A stretch of DNA of 64,000 bases from Enterococcus aquimarinus (GTDB taxonomy: Bacteria > Bacillota > Bacilli > Lactobacillales > Enterococcaceae): contig NZ_JXKD01000011.1 of the NCBI RefSeq assembly GCF_001885765.1, positions 22,940 through 86,939 on the forward strand, in the 5' to 3' direction. Both the position numbers and the translations under genes were made by a program. Positions 46,652-58,318 of this stretch are shown piece by piece (position 1 is the first letter of the stretch; every line of letters starts with the position of its first letter). The notes below the pieces were generated by a model that had not been told where the DNA came from, did no database searches, and was given only the letters and a program-made list of their open reading frames with translations.

Positions 46652-48874
46652 ATGACAAAAATGATGGAACCAACCCCTCAAGAAATTAAAGAACAAAAAA
46701 TTTATGCACAGTGGGGTTTAACAGACGAAGAATACCGTATGATTTCACAAGACATTCTTAAACGATTGCCTAACTATACGGAGACAGGATTATTTTCCGT
46801 GATGTGGAGTGAACATTGTTCTTATAAAAATTCGAAGCCAGTCTTAAGAAAATTCCCGACTGAAGCGCCACACGTGTTACAAGGACCAGGTGAAGGTGCT
46901 GGAATTATTGATATTGGCGATAACCAAGCAGTTGTTTTTAAGGCGGAAAGTCATAATCATCCATCTGCAGTAGAGCCTTATGAAGGTGCCGCAACAGGAG
47001 TGGGTGGGATTATTCGTGATATTTTCAGTATGGGTGCACGCCCGATTGCGATGTTAAATTCATTGCGGTTTGGTGAGCTGGATAACGATCGTACGAAATA
47101 TCTTTTTGAAGAAATCGTCGCAGGGATTGGTGGATATGGAAACTGTATCGGTATTCCGACTATTGGTGGCGAAATCCAATTTGATGCTTGCTACGAAAAA
47201 AATCCTCTTGTAAACGCGATGTGCGTAGGCCTAATCGATCATAAAGATATTCAAAAAGGACAAGCCAAAGGGATTGGAAACTCCATTATGTATGTCGGTG
47301 CGAAAACAGGGCGTGACGGGATCCACGGGGCGACCTTCTCTTCTGAAGAGTTCACTGAAGACGGCGAACAACAACGTTCGGCTGTTCAAGTGGGCGATCC
47401 TTTCTTAGAAAAATTATTAATGGAAGCTTGTTTAGAATTGATTTTAGAGCATCATGACATTTTAGTCGGCATTCAAGATATGGGGGCGGCTGGACTTGTT
47501 TCTTCTAGTTCAGAAATGGCGTCAAAAGCCGGTTCTGGTTTAAAACTGTATCTAGATGAAGTTCCTCAACGTGAAACGAATATGACGCCTTATGAAATGA
47601 TGTTATCTGAATCGCAAGAGCGCATGTTACTTTGTATTAAAAAAGGCGAAGAACAACAAGTGATTGATCTTTTCCATAAATATGAATTAGACGCGGTGAC
47701 GATCGGTGAAGTAACGGATGACGGGCTCTACCGTTTATTCCATCAAGATCAAGAAGTCGCGAATTTACCCGTCGATGCTTTAGCAGAAGATGCACCGACT
47801 TATTACAAAGAATACACCCAACCGGCACGCATCGAAGAATTTGCCGCATTGGCTGATTTTGTACCAGAAGTTGAAAATGCAACGGAAACGTTGTTGGCGT
47901 TATTACAACAAGCAACGATTGCGTCAAAAAAATTAGTCTATCAAACCTTTGATTCGCAAGTTCGGACCAATACAGTGGTTGGACCAGGCAGTGATGCGGC
48001 TGTCCTTCGAGTCCGTGGCACGAACAAAGCATTAGCAATGACGATGGATTGTAATAGCCGTTATTTATATTTAAATCCAGAAGTGGGTGGGCAGATTGCA
48101 GTCGCAGAAGCTGCGCGTAATATTGTCGCATCAGGTGGTAAACCCTTAGCGATTACCGATTGTTTAAACTTTGGCTCTCCTGACAAACCAGAAGGATTCT
48201 GGGAATTATGGACGTCGGCAGATGGGATTTCTGAAGCGTGTCGCGTATTAGAAACGCCTGTCATTTCAGGGAATGTTTCGTTATACAATGAAACCGATGG
48301 ACAAGCGATTTATCCAACACCCGTGATTGGGATGGTGGGGTTAATTGAAGATTTAGCGCATGTGACGACCCAACACTTCACAACTGTCGGAGATGGCATT
48401 TATGTTGTTGGTCAAACAGGAAAAGACTTTAATGGTAGTGAAATTCAAAAAATGCAACTCGGACGGATTGAAGGGAAATTGATGAACTTTGATTTGGTGG
48501 CGGAAAAAGCCAATCAAGAACTCGTATTAGCAGCGATTAAAGCAGGATTCGTTGCAAGTGCGCATGATTGTGCAGAAGGAGGACTTGCAGTCGCAATTGC
48601 AGAGTCAACTTTTAAAAATGAATTGGGTGTTTCAATCGAGATGCCACTTTCGAAAGAAGCGCTATTTTCTGAAACGCAGTCGCGCTTTATTTTAAGTGTG
48701 ACACCAGAAAATCAAGCAGCATTTGAAGCGCTAGCTGGAACGCGTGCGGTGAAGGTTGGAACGATAACAGATACAGGTCGTTTAGTGATTAAGGCTGAAA
48801 ACGATCAAATTGATGTCGCAACAAGAGAAGCGAAACAACTATGGGAGGACGCATTGACATGTCTGATGAAATAA
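46652..48874 (+). CDS. purL: FGAM synthase large subunit PurL
   Basis: ATP-dependent synthetase of the PurLQS complex, 740 residues, the small form that needs PurS and PurQ. Seen: [69 protein letters not shown], and [19 protein letters not shown] directly after purQ with AAAGGTGA upstream. purF overlaps its end by 16 bp. Confidence 0.97.
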   Translation: MTKMMEPTPQEIKEQKIYAQWGLTDEEYRMISQDILKRLPNYTETGLFSVMWSEHCSYKNSKPVLRKFPTEAPHVLQGPGEGAGIIDIGDNQAVVFKAESHNHPSAVEPYEGAATGVGGIIRDIFSMGARPIAMLNSLRFGELDNDRTKYLFEEIVAGIGGYGNCIGIPTIGGEIQFDACYEKNPLVNAMCVGLIDHKDIQKGQAKGIGNSIMYVGAKTGRDGIHGATFSSEEFTEDGEQQRSAVQVGDPFLEKLLMEACLELILEHHDILVGIQDMGAAGLVSSSSEMASKAGSGLKLYLDEVPQRETNMTPYEMMLSESQERMLLCIKKGEEQQVIDLFHKYELDAVTIGEVTDDGLYRLFHQDQEVANLPVDALAEDAPTYYKEYTQPARIEEFAALADFVPEVENATETLLALLQQATIASKKLVYQTFDSQVRTNTVVGPGSDAAVLRVRGTNKALAMTMDCNSRYLYLNPEVGGQIAVAEAARNIVASGGKPLAITDCLNFGSPDKPEGFWELWTSADGISEACRVLETPVISGNVSLYNETDGQAIYPTPVIGMVGLIEDLAHVTTQHFTTVGDGIYVVGQTGKDFNGSEIQKMQLGRIEGKLMNFDLVAEKANQELVLAAIKAGFVASAHDCAEGGLAVAIAESTFKNELGVSIEMPLSKEALFSETQSRFILSVTPENQAAFEALAGTRAVKVGTITDTGRLVIKAENDQIDVATREAKQLWEDALTCLMK

Positions 48875-50298
48875 AAAGTTTGAATGAAGAATGCGGAATT
48901 TTTGGCGTTTGGGGGCATGAATCTGCTGCTCGCGTCACGTACTTTGGCTTACACAATTTACAACATCGTGGGCAAGAAGGTGCTGGGATTGTTTCGAATG
49001 AAGAAGGATACTTGCATGGTTATCGTGGTCTTGGGCTATTATCAGAAGTATTTTCAAATGAAAAACGATTAGATAAGCTACGCGGTGACGGGGCGATTGG
49101 TCACGTGCGTTACGCCACTTCTGGTAATGGACACGTCGATAATATTCAACCTTTCTTATTTCGCTTTTATGATAGTCAAGTTAGTCTGGCTCATAACGGG
49201 AATTTAACGAATGCGAAAACGTTGCGAAGAGAATTAGAGGAAGAAGGAGCCATTTTCCATTCGAGTTCCGACACCGAAATTTTGATGCACTTAATTCGTA
49301 AAAGTACGAAAGAGACGTTTTTGGATCGGCTTAAAGAAAGCCTGAATCTAGTCAAAGGCGGATTTGCTTATATTTTAATGACGGAAGATGCGATTTACGC
49401 GGCACTTGATCCCAATGGGTTTCGCCCGCTTTCGATTGGCCAAATGAAAAACAAGGCTTATGTCGTTGCCTCAGAAACATGTGCCCTAGAAGCAATCGGA
49501 GCAACCTTTGTTAGAGACGTTCAACCTGGTGAAGTAGTCATTATTAATGATAAAGGGTTAACAATTGATGTTTTTACGACGCAAACGCAACCAGCAATTT
49601 GTTCAATGGAGTACATTTATTTTGCTCGCCCAGATTCCAATATCGCGGGTGTGAATGTTCATACCGCTCGTAAAAATATGGGCCGGAATTTAGCAAAAGA
49701 AGCCCCAATTGAAGCAGATATGGTCATTGGGGTGCCGAATTCTTCGCTGTCGGCCGCAAGTGGTTATGCGGAATATTCGGGTATTCCCTATGAGCTTGGC
49801 TTAGTCAAAAATCAATATGTCGGTCGGACATTTATCCAACCAACGCAAGAATTACGTGAACAAGGCGTTCGAATGAAATTGTCAGCTGTTCGTGGTGTCG
49901 TTGAAGGCAAACGAGTGATTCTTGTTGATGATTCAATCGTTCGCGGCACAACTAGCCGCCGTATTGTTCAATTATTAAAAGAAGCAGGAGCGAAAGAAGT
50001 TCATTTGCGAATTGCTTCGCCACCGTTAAAATTCCCATGTTTTTATGGAATTGACATTAAGACCCGTAAAGAATTAATTGCCGCTGATTTAAGTATTGAT
50101 GAGATGAACGCACGCTTTGGTTCTGATTCATTAGCCTTTTTAAGTGAAGATGGTTTAATTCGCGCTATTGGGTTAACATTTGATGCGCCATACACAGGAT
50201 TGTGTATGTCGTATTTCAATGGGGATTATCCAACGCCTTTATATGATTATGAAGACGAATATCAAGCATCTTTAAAAGATCGAAAATCAAACTTTTAA
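48859..50298 (+). CDS. purF: Amidophosphoribosyltransferase PurF
   Basis: First committed enzyme of purine synthesis, making phosphoribosylamine from PRPP and glutamine. ATG 48859 gives 479 residues with an 11-residue propeptide before the nucleophile Cys12 in [10 protein letters not shown], as in the Bacillus class. The PRPP loop is [16 protein letters not shown]. Cluster-type cysteines occur in [18 protein letters not shown] and GLCMSYFNG, but the last motif has Tyr where the Bacillus enzyme has the fourth 4Fe-4S ligand (Cys-x2-Cys). Overlaps purL; GGGAGG is about 11 nt upstream. Confidence 0.96.
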   Translation: MSDEIKSLNEECGIFGVWGHESAARVTYFGLHNLQHRGQEGAGIVSNEEGYLHGYRGLGLLSEVFSNEKRLDKLRGDGAIGHVRYATSGNGHVDNIQPFLFRFYDSQVSLAHNGNLTNAKTLRRELEEEGAIFHSSSDTEILMHLIRKSTKETFLDRLKESLNLVKGGFAYILMTEDAIYAALDPNGFRPLSIGQMKNKAYVVASETCALEAIGATFVRDVQPGEVVIINDKGLTIDVFTTQTQPAICSMEYIYFARPDSNIAGVNVHTARKNMGRNLAKEAPIEADMVIGVPNSSLSAASGYAEYSGIPYELGLVKNQYVGRTFIQPTQELREQGVRMKLSAVRGVVEGKRVILVDDSIVRGTTSRRIVQLLKEAGAKEVHLRIASPPLKFPCFYGIDIKTRKELIAADLSIDEMNARFGSDSLAFLSEDGLIRAIGLTFDAPYTGLCMSYFNGDYPTPLYDYEDEYQASLKDRKSNF

Positions 50299-50313
50299 TT
50301 GGAGGAATGACAA

Positions 50314-51357
50314 GTGCCAAATGCATATGCACGCGCGGGTGTCGACGTAGAGGCCGGCTATGAAGTGGTTGAACGGATTAAAAAACACGTTAAAAAGACC
50401 GAACGACTAGGTGTTATGGGAGCGTTAGGTGGTTTTGGTGGTTGTTTCGATCTTAGCGTATTAAATATTAAAGAACCTGTTTTAGTTTCTGGGACAGATG
50501 GTGTCGGAACCAAATTAATGGTGGCCATCCAAGAAGACAAACATGATACAATTGGAATCGACTGTGTCGCAATGTGTGTTAATGATATCGTCGCACAAGG
50601 TGCTCAACCACTTTACTTTTTAGATTATATTGCGACTGGGAAAAATATCCCTGCCCGTCTTGAAGCCGTTGTGGCAGGTGTGGCTCAAGGATGTCTAGAA
50701 GCGCAAGCAGCCTTAATTGGAGGCGAAACGGCTGAAATGCCGGGGATGTATGGTGAAAATGACTACGATCTCGCTGGTTTTGCAGTTGGGGTTGCAGAAA
50801 AAAGCCAATTGATCACTGGAGAAAAAATTGTAGCAGGTGATATTCTCGTAGGTCTGCCTTCATCTGGTATTCATTCTAACGGTTACTCGTTAGTTCGAAA
50901 AGTCTTCTTTGAACAAAAGGGAATGACAGGCGACACGGTTTTAACGAAGAGCCAACAGGCATTGAGTGAAGCGTTATTAACGCCAACTAAAATTTATGTC
51001 AAAGCGGTTATGCCACTCGTAAAAGCTGGTTTAGTGAACGGAATGGCTCATATTACGGGTGGAGGCTTTGTTGAAAATGTGCCGCGAATGCTCTCAAAAG
51101 ACCTTGCCGCTGTGATTGAACTAGGTTCATGGCCGATCTTACCGATTTTTGAGGATTTGCAAACGGAGGGAGAAATTCCTGCGATGGAAATGTATGAAAT
51201 CTTCAATATGGGAATCGGGATGGTGCTAGCTATTTCACCAGATAAAGTGGAAGCTGTCAAAGAAGAATTAGCGAGTATTGGCGAAAAATCTTATACCATC
51301 GGCTCGGTAAAACAGAAAGAAACGGCCGAAATTGAATGGACTGAGGCACACGCATGA
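50314..51357 (+). CDS. purM: AIR synthase PurM
   Basis: Phosphoribosylformylglycinamidine cyclo-ligase, 347 residues, GTG start with GGAGG 8 nt upstream. Seen: [75 protein letters not shown], and [14 protein letters not shown]. Its end overlaps the purN start by 4 bp (ATGA). Confidence 0.97.
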   Translation: MPNAYARAGVDVEAGYEVVERIKKHVKKTERLGVMGALGGFGGCFDLSVLNIKEPVLVSGTDGVGTKLMVAIQEDKHDTIGIDCVAMCVNDIVAQGAQPLYFLDYIATGKNIPARLEAVVAGVAQGCLEAQAALIGGETAEMPGMYGENDYDLAGFAVGVAEKSQLITGEKIVAGDILVGLPSSGIHSNGYSLVRKVFFEQKGMTGDTVLTKSQQALSEALLTPTKIYVKAVMPLVKAGLVNGMAHITGGGFVENVPRMLSKDLAAVIELGSWPILPIFEDLQTEGEIPAMEMYEIFNMGIGMVLAISPDKVEAVKEELASIGEKSYTIGSVKQKETAEIEWTEAHA

Positions 51358-51935
51358 AAATAGCCATTTTTGCTTCTGGAAATGGGAGTAATTTTGAAGC
51401 CATTGTCCAAGCAGTGAAAAACGGAAAGATTCCGGGGGGAGTTGCCGTCCTTTTTTGTGATAAAAAAGACGCTTTTGTCCTTGAACGGGCAAAAAAACAT
51501 GGAATTCCTTTCATCACGTTTTCACCCAAAGAATTTCAGTCAAAAAACGCATACGAAGAAGCGATAAAGGAACGACTCGCCGAATATGCCATTGATTTGG
51601 TTGTATTAGCTGGTTATATGCGGATTGTCGGAGAGACGTTACTGAAAGCCTATCCGAATAAAATCATTAATCTTCATCCTTCGTTATTGCCAAGTTTTCC
51701 TGGACTACATGGGATTCAAGAGGCATTCGAGTATGGGGTAAAAGTTACGGGTATTACAATTCATTACATCGATGCGGGAGTCGATACCGGACCTATTATT
51801 GCGCAAGCGACAACGGAAGTGTTGCCAACGGACACGTTAGAAGCGTTGGAAGAAAAAATCCATCGTCTTGAACATTACTGGTACCCGAAAGTGCTAGCAG
51901 AAATTATGCAAAAAGGAGCTTCAATTACATGTTAA
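51354..51935 (+). CDS. purN: GAR transformylase PurN
   Basis: Transfers a formyl group from 10-formyltetrahydrofolate to GAR. 193 residues; [18 protein letters not shown] at the N-terminus, the folate-site [15 protein letters not shown], and catalytic [17 protein letters not shown] with [15 protein letters not shown] (Asn, His and Asp). Overlaps purM by 4 and purH by 7 bp, so it is translationally coupled. Confidence 0.97.
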   Translation: MKIAIFASGNGSNFEAIVQAVKNGKIPGGVAVLFCDKKDAFVLERAKKHGIPFITFSPKEFQSKNAYEEAIKERLAEYAIDLVVLAGYMRIVGETLLKAYPNKIINLHPSLLPSFPGLHGIQEAFEYGVKVTGITIHYIDAGVDTGPIIAQATTEVLPTDTLEALEEKIHRLEHYWYPKVLAEIMQKGASITC

Positions 51936-53470
51936 AAAGAGCATTAATTAGTGTTTCAGATAAAGCAGGCATTGTTGATTTTAGTGCCGAATTAGTCAAA
52001 TTGGGTTTTGAAATTATTTCAACCGGTGGAACGAAAGCTGCGCTAGAAGCAGCAGGAATTCCAACGATTGGAATTGAAGAGGTAACGGATTTTCCTGAAA
52101 TGATGGACGGACGTGTCAAAACGTTGCATCCTAAAATTCATGGTGGGTTACTCGGTCGACGCGACCTGGTCAGTCACACTGAAGCGATGAAAGAACATCA
52201 GATTTATCCGATTGATTTAGTCGTGGTGAATTTATATCCATTTAAGGAAACCATTTCCCGCGAAGACGTGACCGAAGCAGAAGCCATTGAAAATATCGAT
52301 ATTGGTGGTCCAAGTATGTTACGTTCGGCCGCTAAAAATCATCAATTTGTAACGGTCGTTGTTGATCCAAGTGATTATCAAGTTGTTTTAGAGGAATTAA
52401 AAGAAAGCGGCGAAACGACTTTTGCGACACGCCAACGATTTGCAGCAAAAGTCTTCCGTCATACAGCAGCCTATGATGCCCTTATTGCATCCTACCTAAC
52501 AGAAGTAGTCGGTGAAGCAGAGCCGGAGAAATTAACGTTGACTTATGATTTAAAGCAATCGTTACGTTATGGCGAAAACGGTCATCAAGCAGCCGCTTTT
52601 TATCAAGATGCCTTACCGATCGCATTTTCGATTGCGCAAGCGAAACAATTGCACGGAAAAGAGCTTTCTTACAATAATATTCGTGATGCTGACGCTGCGA
52701 TTCGAATTGCCAAAGAATATGATCAGCCAGTAGCAGTCGCCGTCAAACACATGAATCCATGTGGGATTGGAACGGGTGCGGATGTCTATGAAGCATATAT
52801 GAATGCTTTTGAAGCGGATCCAGTCTCGATTTTTGGAGGGATTGTCGTCGTCAACCGACCAATCGATCTAGCAACTGCGAATGAAATGAAGAAACTATTC
52901 TTAGAAATTATTATTGCGCCAGCCTTTGAAGAAGCGGCTTTTGCTGAACTGGCGAAAAAGAAAAACTTACGTTTAATGACGTTAGACTTTGCAGTTAATG
53001 CAAAGTTCAAATCAGAAGTCGTTTCCGTTTTAGGTGGCTTACTTGTGCAAAGTCCCGACCATCAAGTCGAAATGCCAACAGATTGGAAAGTCGTGACGAA
53101 ACGACAACCGACTGCGACAGAACTTGCAACGTTAGCTTTTGCTTGGAAAGCAGTCAAACATGTGAAATCCAATGCGATATTGCTCGCAAACGAAGCGGGA
53201 ACGGTTGGGATTGGTGCCGGACAAATGAATCGTGTCGGGTCTGTTAAGATCGCGATCGAACAAGCAAAAGAGAATGGAAAACTTGCGGGAGCAGCACTCG
53301 CAAGCGATGCCTTTTTCCCAATGAGTGATAGTGTGGAATATGCCGCAAAAAATGGCATTCAAGCAATTATTCAACCAGGTGGCAGTATCAAAGACCAAGA
53401 GTCAATCGATATGGCAGATGAATATGGCGTGACAATGATCTTTACGGATCTTCGTCACTTTAAACATTAA
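51929..53470 (+). CDS. purH: Bifunctional AICAR transformylase/IMP cyclohydrolase PurH
   Basis: Last two steps to IMP. 513 residues: an N-terminal MGS-like cyclohydrolase domain ([49 protein letters not shown]) and the C-terminal transformylase ([25 protein letters not shown] with the catalytic Lys-His, [13 protein letters not shown]). AAAGGAG upstream inside purN. purD begins 28 bp after its stop. Confidence 0.97.
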   Translation: MLKRALISVSDKAGIVDFSAELVKLGFEIISTGGTKAALEAAGIPTIGIEEVTDFPEMMDGRVKTLHPKIHGGLLGRRDLVSHTEAMKEHQIYPIDLVVVNLYPFKETISREDVTEAEAIENIDIGGPSMLRSAAKNHQFVTVVVDPSDYQVVLEELKESGETTFATRQRFAAKVFRHTAAYDALIASYLTEVVGEAEPEKLTLTYDLKQSLRYGENGHQAAAFYQDALPIAFSIAQAKQLHGKELSYNNIRDADAAIRIAKEYDQPVAVAVKHMNPCGIGTGADVYEAYMNAFEADPVSIFGGIVVVNRPIDLATANEMKKLFLEIIIAPAFEEAAFAELAKKKNLRLMTLDFAVNAKFKSEVVSVLGGLLVQSPDHQVEMPTDWKVVTKRQPTATELATLAFAWKAVKHVKSNAILLANEAGTVGIGAGQMNRVGSVKIAIEQAKENGKLAGAALASDAFFPMSDSVEYAAKNGIQAIIQPGGSIKDQESIDMADEYGVTMIFTDLRHFKH

Positions 53471-53498
53471 ACGATTTTTTTTAGTGAAGGAGATTGAA

Positions 53499-54752
53499 AT
53501 GAAACTTTTAGTAATTGGTAGCGGCGGTCGGGAGCACGCGTTGGCAAAAAAAATGTTAGCAGATGATAAAGTGACGACCGTATTTTGTGCGAAAGGCAAT
53601 CCAGGGATGAAACAAGATGGGATTGAAATCGTCGATATTGCAGAAGATGATCATGAGTCCTTAATTCAATTTGCCAAAGACCAAGCCATCGCTTGGACAT
53701 TTGTTGGTCCGGAAATCCCATTGTTAAATGGAATCGTAGATGATTTTGAAGCAGCCGGATTAGCTATTTTTGGGCCGAACAAAGCAGCCGCTTTAATTGA
53801 AGGTTCAAAAGAATTCGCCAAGGAACTGATGACGACAATGAAGATTCCGACAGCGAATTATGCTACTTTTTCTGACTTTGAAGCGGCCAAAGCTTATTGC
53901 ATTGAACAAGGAGCGCCGATTGTCATTAAAGCAGATGGGTTAGCAGCTGGTAAAGGTGTCGTAGTTGCACAAACCGAAGAAGAAGCAATTGAGGCTTTAT
54001 ACGAAATGCTTGAAGAACAAAAATTTGGTGCGAGCAGTGCCCGAGTTGTGATTGAAGAGTTTTTAGTAGGAGAAGAGTTTTCGTTGTTGGCCTTTGTTGA
54101 CGGAGAAAATGTCTATCCAATGGTGATTGCGCAAGATCATAAACGTGCGTACGATTGCGATGCTGGACCAAATACTGGTGGGATGGGCGCTTATTCACCA
54201 GTCCCACAAATTCCTGATTCGATGGTGGTCCAAGCAGTTGAGGAAGTCCTTCATCCGACAGTACAAGGAATGATTCAACGAGGAACACCTTACCGAGGCA
54301 TTCTATATGCCGGCTTAATTGCAACGGTTGAGGGTCCTAAGGTTATCGAATTTAACGCTCGTTTTGGCGATCCAGAAACACAAGTTGTGTTAGCGCGCTT
54401 AGAAAGTAGCTTAGTCGATATTATTACAGCGTTGTTAGTTCATGAAACACCGGAAATTAAATGGAATGAACAAGCATCAGTTGGTGTCGTTGTCGCAGCT
54501 CAAGGGTATCCAGGGGATTATGTCAAAGGAGCAGTTCTACCTGACTTTTCGAATGAAGAGACGTCGGTCTTTTATGCAGGTGTTGTTGAAGAAAATCAAA
54601 CGCTTGTTTCCCAAGGGGGGCGAGTGTTGCTTGTTGAAGCGAATGCACCGACGATTGCGCAAGCGCAAGAAAAAGTATATCAAACGCTTGCGACTCTTGA
54701 TACCGATCAGTTATTTTATCGAAGTGATATCGGCTATAAAGCACTAAAATAA
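53499..54752 (+). CDS. purD: GAR synthetase PurD
   Basis: ATP-grasp ligase joining phosphoribosylamine and glycine. ATG 53499 with AAGGAG (53487-53492), 417 residues; the frame also reads back to a GTG at 53484 within the binding site. Seen: LVIGSGGREHALAKKM, GPEIPLLNGIVDDFEA, VIKADGLAAGKGVVVA, GPNTGGMGAYSPVP, and EFNARFGDPETQVVL. Last gene of the second purine transcript. Confidence 0.97.
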   Translation: MKLLVIGSGGREHALAKKMLADDKVTTVFCAKGNPGMKQDGIEIVDIAEDDHESLIQFAKDQAIAWTFVGPEIPLLNGIVDDFEAAGLAIFGPNKAAALIEGSKEFAKELMTTMKIPTANYATFSDFEAAKAYCIEQGAPIVIKADGLAAGKGVVVAQTEEEAIEALYEMLEEQKFGASSARVVIEEFLVGEEFSLLAFVDGENVYPMVIAQDHKRAYDCDAGPNTGGMGAYSPVPQIPDSMVVQAVEEVLHPTVQGMIQRGTPYRGILYAGLIATVEGPKVIEFNARFGDPETQVVLARLESSLVDIITALLVHETPEIKWNEQASVGVVVAAQGYPGDYVKGAVLPDFSNEETSVFYAGVVEENQTLVSQGGRVLLVEANAPTIAQAQEKVYQTLATLDTDQLFYRSDIGYKALK

Positions 54753-54760
54753 ACAGATAT

Positions 54761-54797
54761 AAGAGGAAGCCTGATAAAAAGGAACTTCCTCTTTTTT
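54761..54797 (+). terminator. Terminator of the purS-purD operon
   Basis: AAGAGGAAG (54761-54769) pairs with CTTCCTCTT (54785-54793), followed by T6. Confidence 0.88.
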
Positions 54798-54984
54798 ATG
54801 CGCAGAATCGCCACGATATTGAACATTACTTTTTTAACATGAAGAGAGCGTCAATTGAATGGTAGCGTTTTTAACTTCCTATGGTAAAATACGAAGTAGA
54901 GGATTTTTTTTGTGGTTCAAAAAAACAATCCTTTGAAGGAAATAAGAGAACGATGAACCAAAAAAATGGATGGAGATGAAAAGA

Positions 54985-55900
54985 ATGAAACAACTAACAT
55001 TTGGACAAACAGATTTAAAAGTTCCTGCAGTCATCTTAGGCTGCATGCGTTTATTAGCAGCAGATAATCCGGTGGACGTATTAGAAACAGCCGTCGAAGA
55101 AGGAATCACTTTTTTTTGATCATGCGGATATTTATGGGAATGGCGAATGTGAAAGTTTGTTTGGACAAGCTTTAAAAGAAAGTTCGCTGAAGCGTGAGGA
55201 CTTATTCATCCAATCAAAATGTGGTATTGTACCGGGTGTCATGTTTGATTTTTCGAAAGAACATATTATCTCCTCAGTAGAGGGAAGTTTAAAGCGTCTA
55301 CAAATTGAACAATTAGATGCGCTATTATTACACCGTCCAGATACATTATTTGAACCAGAAGAAGTAGCAGCTGCCTTTGATCAATTAGAAACGCAAGGGA
55401 AAGTAAAATATTTTGGTGTAAGTAATCAAAAGCCAGGACAAATCGAATTGCTGAAAAAAACAGTTCGTCAACCACTCGTGGCCAATCAATTGCAATTTGG
55501 GATTAAGCATACCGAAATGATTGATCAAGGGTTTCATGTCAATATGAGTGATGCGCCAGCTGTGGATCGTGATGGTGAAATTTTAGAGTATTCACGGTTA
55601 AATGACATGACGATTCAAGCATGGTCACCTTATCAATATGGCTTTTTTGAAGGTGTCTTCATCGGTCATGTTAAATTTCCAGAGCTAAATAAAACATTAC
55701 ACGAAATGGCACTTAAATATGATACTACGCCTACGGGAATTGCTTCCGCATGGATTTTACGTCATCCAGCCAATATGCAAGTCATTGCCGGCACGATGAA
55801 TTTAAAACGAATTCGTGAGATCTCACAAGCATCAACGATTGTTTTATCACGCAAAGATTGGTATGCCATTTATTTAGCTGCAGGAAACATTTTACCTTAA
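54985..55900 (+). pseudogene. Aldo/keto reductase, frameshifted at a T8 tract
   Basis: NADPH-dependent oxidoreductase family member with a one-base frameshift. Frame 1 from ATG 54985 (GGAGATG upstream) reads MKQLTFGQTDLKVPAVILGCMR and then hits a stop at 55117-55119, just after eight T residues (55110-55117). Removing one T restores FFDHADIYGNGECESLFG, the AKR active-site Asp and Tyr segment, continuous to 55900 (LLLHRPDTLFEPEEV, VANQLQFGIKHTEM). The full product would be about 304 residues. The rest is intact and shows no other lesions, so the change is recent, a phase-variable tract, or a base-call error. The substrate is unknown. Confidence 0.85.
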
Positions 55901-55975
55901 ACACGAACATTCATCCGATAGATTTCAAAAGAAAGAGTAATCTTAGTTGCATTTTCTTACTAAATCGGCTAAAGT
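55899..55975 (+). promoter_or_regulatory. PurBox plus promoter of guaC
   Basis: PurBox-like AAACACGAACATT (55899-55911), core CGAAC from 55904, just after the AKR stop. Promoter TTGCAT (55947-55952), 17 bp, TAAAGT (55970-55975). The core is exactly 66 bp before the -10, as at purE and purS. Confidence 0.7.
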
Positions 55976-56039
55976 AGCTAGGGCGTTAGTAAAAGCCCAA
56001 TAAATTTTTAAATGAAGAAATTTTGAGAGGATGTTTTCG

Positions 56040-57026
56040 ATGTTTGATATGCAAGTCTTTGATTATGAGGATATTCAATTAATTCCGAATAAGTGTATTG
56101 TGAATAGTCGTTCAGAGTGTGATACTACAGTGACATTGGGGAAACACACGTTTAAAATGCCTGTTGTTCCGGCGAACATGCAAACCATTGTAGATGAGAC
56201 GATTGCTGAATTTTTAGCAGAAAAAGGCTATTTCTATATTATGCACCGTTTTGATGAGGAAGGTCGAATTCCTTTTATCAAAAAAATGCGTGAAAAAGGA
56301 TTAATTGCTTCCATTAGTGTTGGGGTAAAAGAGTATGAGTATGCCTTTGTTGAGCGCTTAGCATCAGAAAATGTCGTTCCTGATTATATTACTATTGATA
56401 TTGCGCACGGTCATTCCGCTGCTGTCATTAATATGATTCAACATATTAAAAAAGTGATGCCTGAAACGTTTGTTATTGCAGGTAATGTTGGAACACCTGA
56501 AGCAGTCCGTGAATTAGAAAATGCGGGGGCAGATGCGACAAAAGTTGGAATTGGTCCTGGTAAAGTCTGCATCACAAAAATCAAAACTGGTTTTGGTACA
56601 GGAGGATGGCAATTAGCTGCCCTTCGTTGGTGTGCCAAAGCGGCGCGTAAACCGATTATTGCAGACGGTGGAATCCGCACACATGGCGATATTGCCAAAT
56701 CTGTTCGTTTTGGAGCGTCAATGGTGATGATTGGTTCATTATTTGCCGGTCATGATGAATCACCAGGTGAAACAAAAGTAGAAGATGGCGTAGTCTTAAA
56801 AGAGTACTTCGGTTCTGCTTCTGAGTTTCAAAAAGGCGAAAAGAAAAACGTTGAAGGAAAGAAAATTTGGGTTAAACACAAAGGCTCTTTAGCAGATACG
56901 TTAGTTGAAATGCAACAAGATTTACAATCATCCATTTCATATGCAGGTGGGAAAGATTTAGAATCAATCCGCAAAGTGGACTATGTGATTGTGAAAAACT
57001 CCATCTTTAACGGAGACACGATTTAA
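56040..57026 (+). CDS. guaC: GMP reductase GuaC
   Basis: NADPH-dependent deamination of GMP to IMP, balancing guanine and adenine nucleotides. ATG 56040 (GAGAGG at 9 nt; ATG 56031 abuts the site) gives 328 residues. Seen: [44 protein letters not shown], and the active-site loop [22 protein letters not shown] with the catalytic Cys. Lacks CBS domains, so it is GuaC rather than GuaB. Ends in a terminator. Confidence 0.96.
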   Translation: MFDMQVFDYEDIQLIPNKCIVNSRSECDTTVTLGKHTFKMPVVPANMQTIVDETIAEFLAEKGYFYIMHRFDEEGRIPFIKKMREKGLIASISVGVKEYEYAFVERLASENVVPDYITIDIAHGHSAAVINMIQHIKKVMPETFVIAGNVGTPEAVRELENAGADATKVGIGPGKVCITKIKTGFGTGGWQLAALRWCAKAARKPIIADGGIRTHGDIAKSVRFGASMVMIGSLFAGHDESPGETKVEDGVVLKEYFGSASEFQKGEKKNVEGKKIWVKHKGSLADTLVEMQQDLQSSISYAGGKDLESIRKVDYVIVKNSIFNGDTI

Positions 57027-57045
57027 TCATCAATTGAACAGTCGA

Positions 57046-57083
57046 TCACCACTTTTATCCTAGGGTAGAGGTGGTGTTTTTTT
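57046..57083 (+). terminator. Terminator of guaC
   Basis: CACCAC / GTGGTG arms with an inner partial pairing (ATCCTAGGGT) and T7. Confidence 0.85.
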
Positions 57084-57106
57084 AGTCTGGAGAAATGTTA
57101 AAACTT

Positions 57107-57115
57107 TGTTATACT
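57107..57115 (+). promoter_or_regulatory. Extended -10 promoter of the epimerase gene
   Basis: TGTTATACT (57107-57115), an extended -10, about 30 bp before ATG 57145. Confidence 0.55.
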
Positions 57116-57144
57116 AAACATAGTAGAGGAATAGGAGTGATGAA

Positions 57145-58248
57145 ATGGCATTCAAAGTATTTTCTGTATTCGGCACAAGACCGGAAGCAATCAAAATGGC
57201 GCCATTAGTAAAAGCGTTAGAAGCCGATCCGAGATTTGAATCAAAAGTCATCGTGACAGGACAGCATCGTGAAATGCTCGATCAAGTCCTGCGAATTTTT
57301 GATATCCATCCAGATTACGATATCAACATTATGTCAACAAATCAAAGTTTAACAGAGATCACAACCAAAATATTACAGGCCTTACAGCCCATCCTAAGCC
57401 AAGAAAAGCCCGATTTATTATTGGTTCACGGGGATACAACCACGACATTTGCGGCTTCTTTAGCGGCTTTCTATCAACAAGTGAAAATTGGACATGTCGA
57501 AGCGGGGTTGCGCACGTGGAATAAATATTCACCATTTCCGGAAGAAGCCAATCGCCAGATGACGGATGTGTTAGCCGACATCTATTTTGCTCCGACGGCG
57601 ATTAGTCGTCAGAACTTGATAGACGAAAATCATCCAGCAGAAAAAATTTATGTTACGGGGAATACCGCAGTGGATGCGATGAAATATACGATTTCAAACA
57701 CGTATGTTTCCAACGCATTTGAGATCACAAACGATAAAAATATTGTGTTAACAATGCATCGTCGGGAGAATATTGGGGATCCGATGATACGGGTGTTTTC
57801 AGCAATCAAACGCATTGCAAAAGAGCATCCTGATTACACCATTGTTTTTCCAATGCACAAAAATCCTCAAGTTCGTGAACTAGCACAAGCAGAATTTGCG
57901 AACTTTGCCAATATCCAATTAATTGAACCGTTAGATGTTGTTGATTTCCATAATTTAATGGCACGTAGTTATTTCATTTTAAGCGATTCTGGTGGCGTGC
58001 AAGAAGAAGCACCTTCACTGGGTGTACCGGTTTTGGTTTTACGTGACACCACTGAAAGACCAGAAGGGGTGACGGCTGGAACGTTAAAATTGATTGGAAC
58101 AACGGAAGAAGTCGTCTATCGAGAAATGAAGCAATTATTGACGGATTCAGATTGTTATCAAAAAATGGCTCATGCGAAAAATCCTTATGGTGATGGTCAA
58201 GCAAGTGCCAATATCATTACGGCCATTACTGATTATTTTTCACTATAA
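57145..58248 (+). CDS. mnaA: UDP-N-acetylglucosamine 2-epimerase (non-hydrolysing)
   Basis: Interconverts UDP-GlcNAc and UDP-ManNAc, precursor for wall teichoic acid linkage units and some capsules. 367 residues with two Rossmann domains: FGTRPEAIKMAPLVKAL, VTGQHREMLDQVL, LVHGDTTTTFAASLAAF, EAGLRTWNKYSPFPEEANRQ, TMHRRENIG, SDSGGVQEEAPSLGVPVLVLR and TERPEGVTAGT with the UDP-binding residues. A single gene with its own promoter; no polysaccharide cluster beside it. Could equally be named wecB. Confidence 0.96.
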   Translation: MAFKVFSVFGTRPEAIKMAPLVKALEADPRFESKVIVTGQHREMLDQVLRIFDIHPDYDINIMSTNQSLTEITTKILQALQPILSQEKPDLLLVHGDTTTTFAASLAAFYQQVKIGHVEAGLRTWNKYSPFPEEANRQMTDVLADIYFAPTAISRQNLIDENHPAEKIYVTGNTAVDAMKYTISNTYVSNAFEITNDKNIVLTMHRRENIGDPMIRVFSAIKRIAKEHPDYTIVFPMHKNPQVRELAQAEFANFANIQLIEPLDVVDFHNLMARSYFILSDSGGVQEEAPSLGVPVLVLRDTTERPEGVTAGTLKLIGTTEEVVYREMKQLLTDSDCYQKMAHAKNPYGDGQASANIITAITDYFSL

Positions 58249-58318
58249 AGAAATGAAACGTTCAACGTGAGTGGAGGATGAGAAATAAAAATCACGCAAG
58301 TTGTTCTATGGTTATTCA

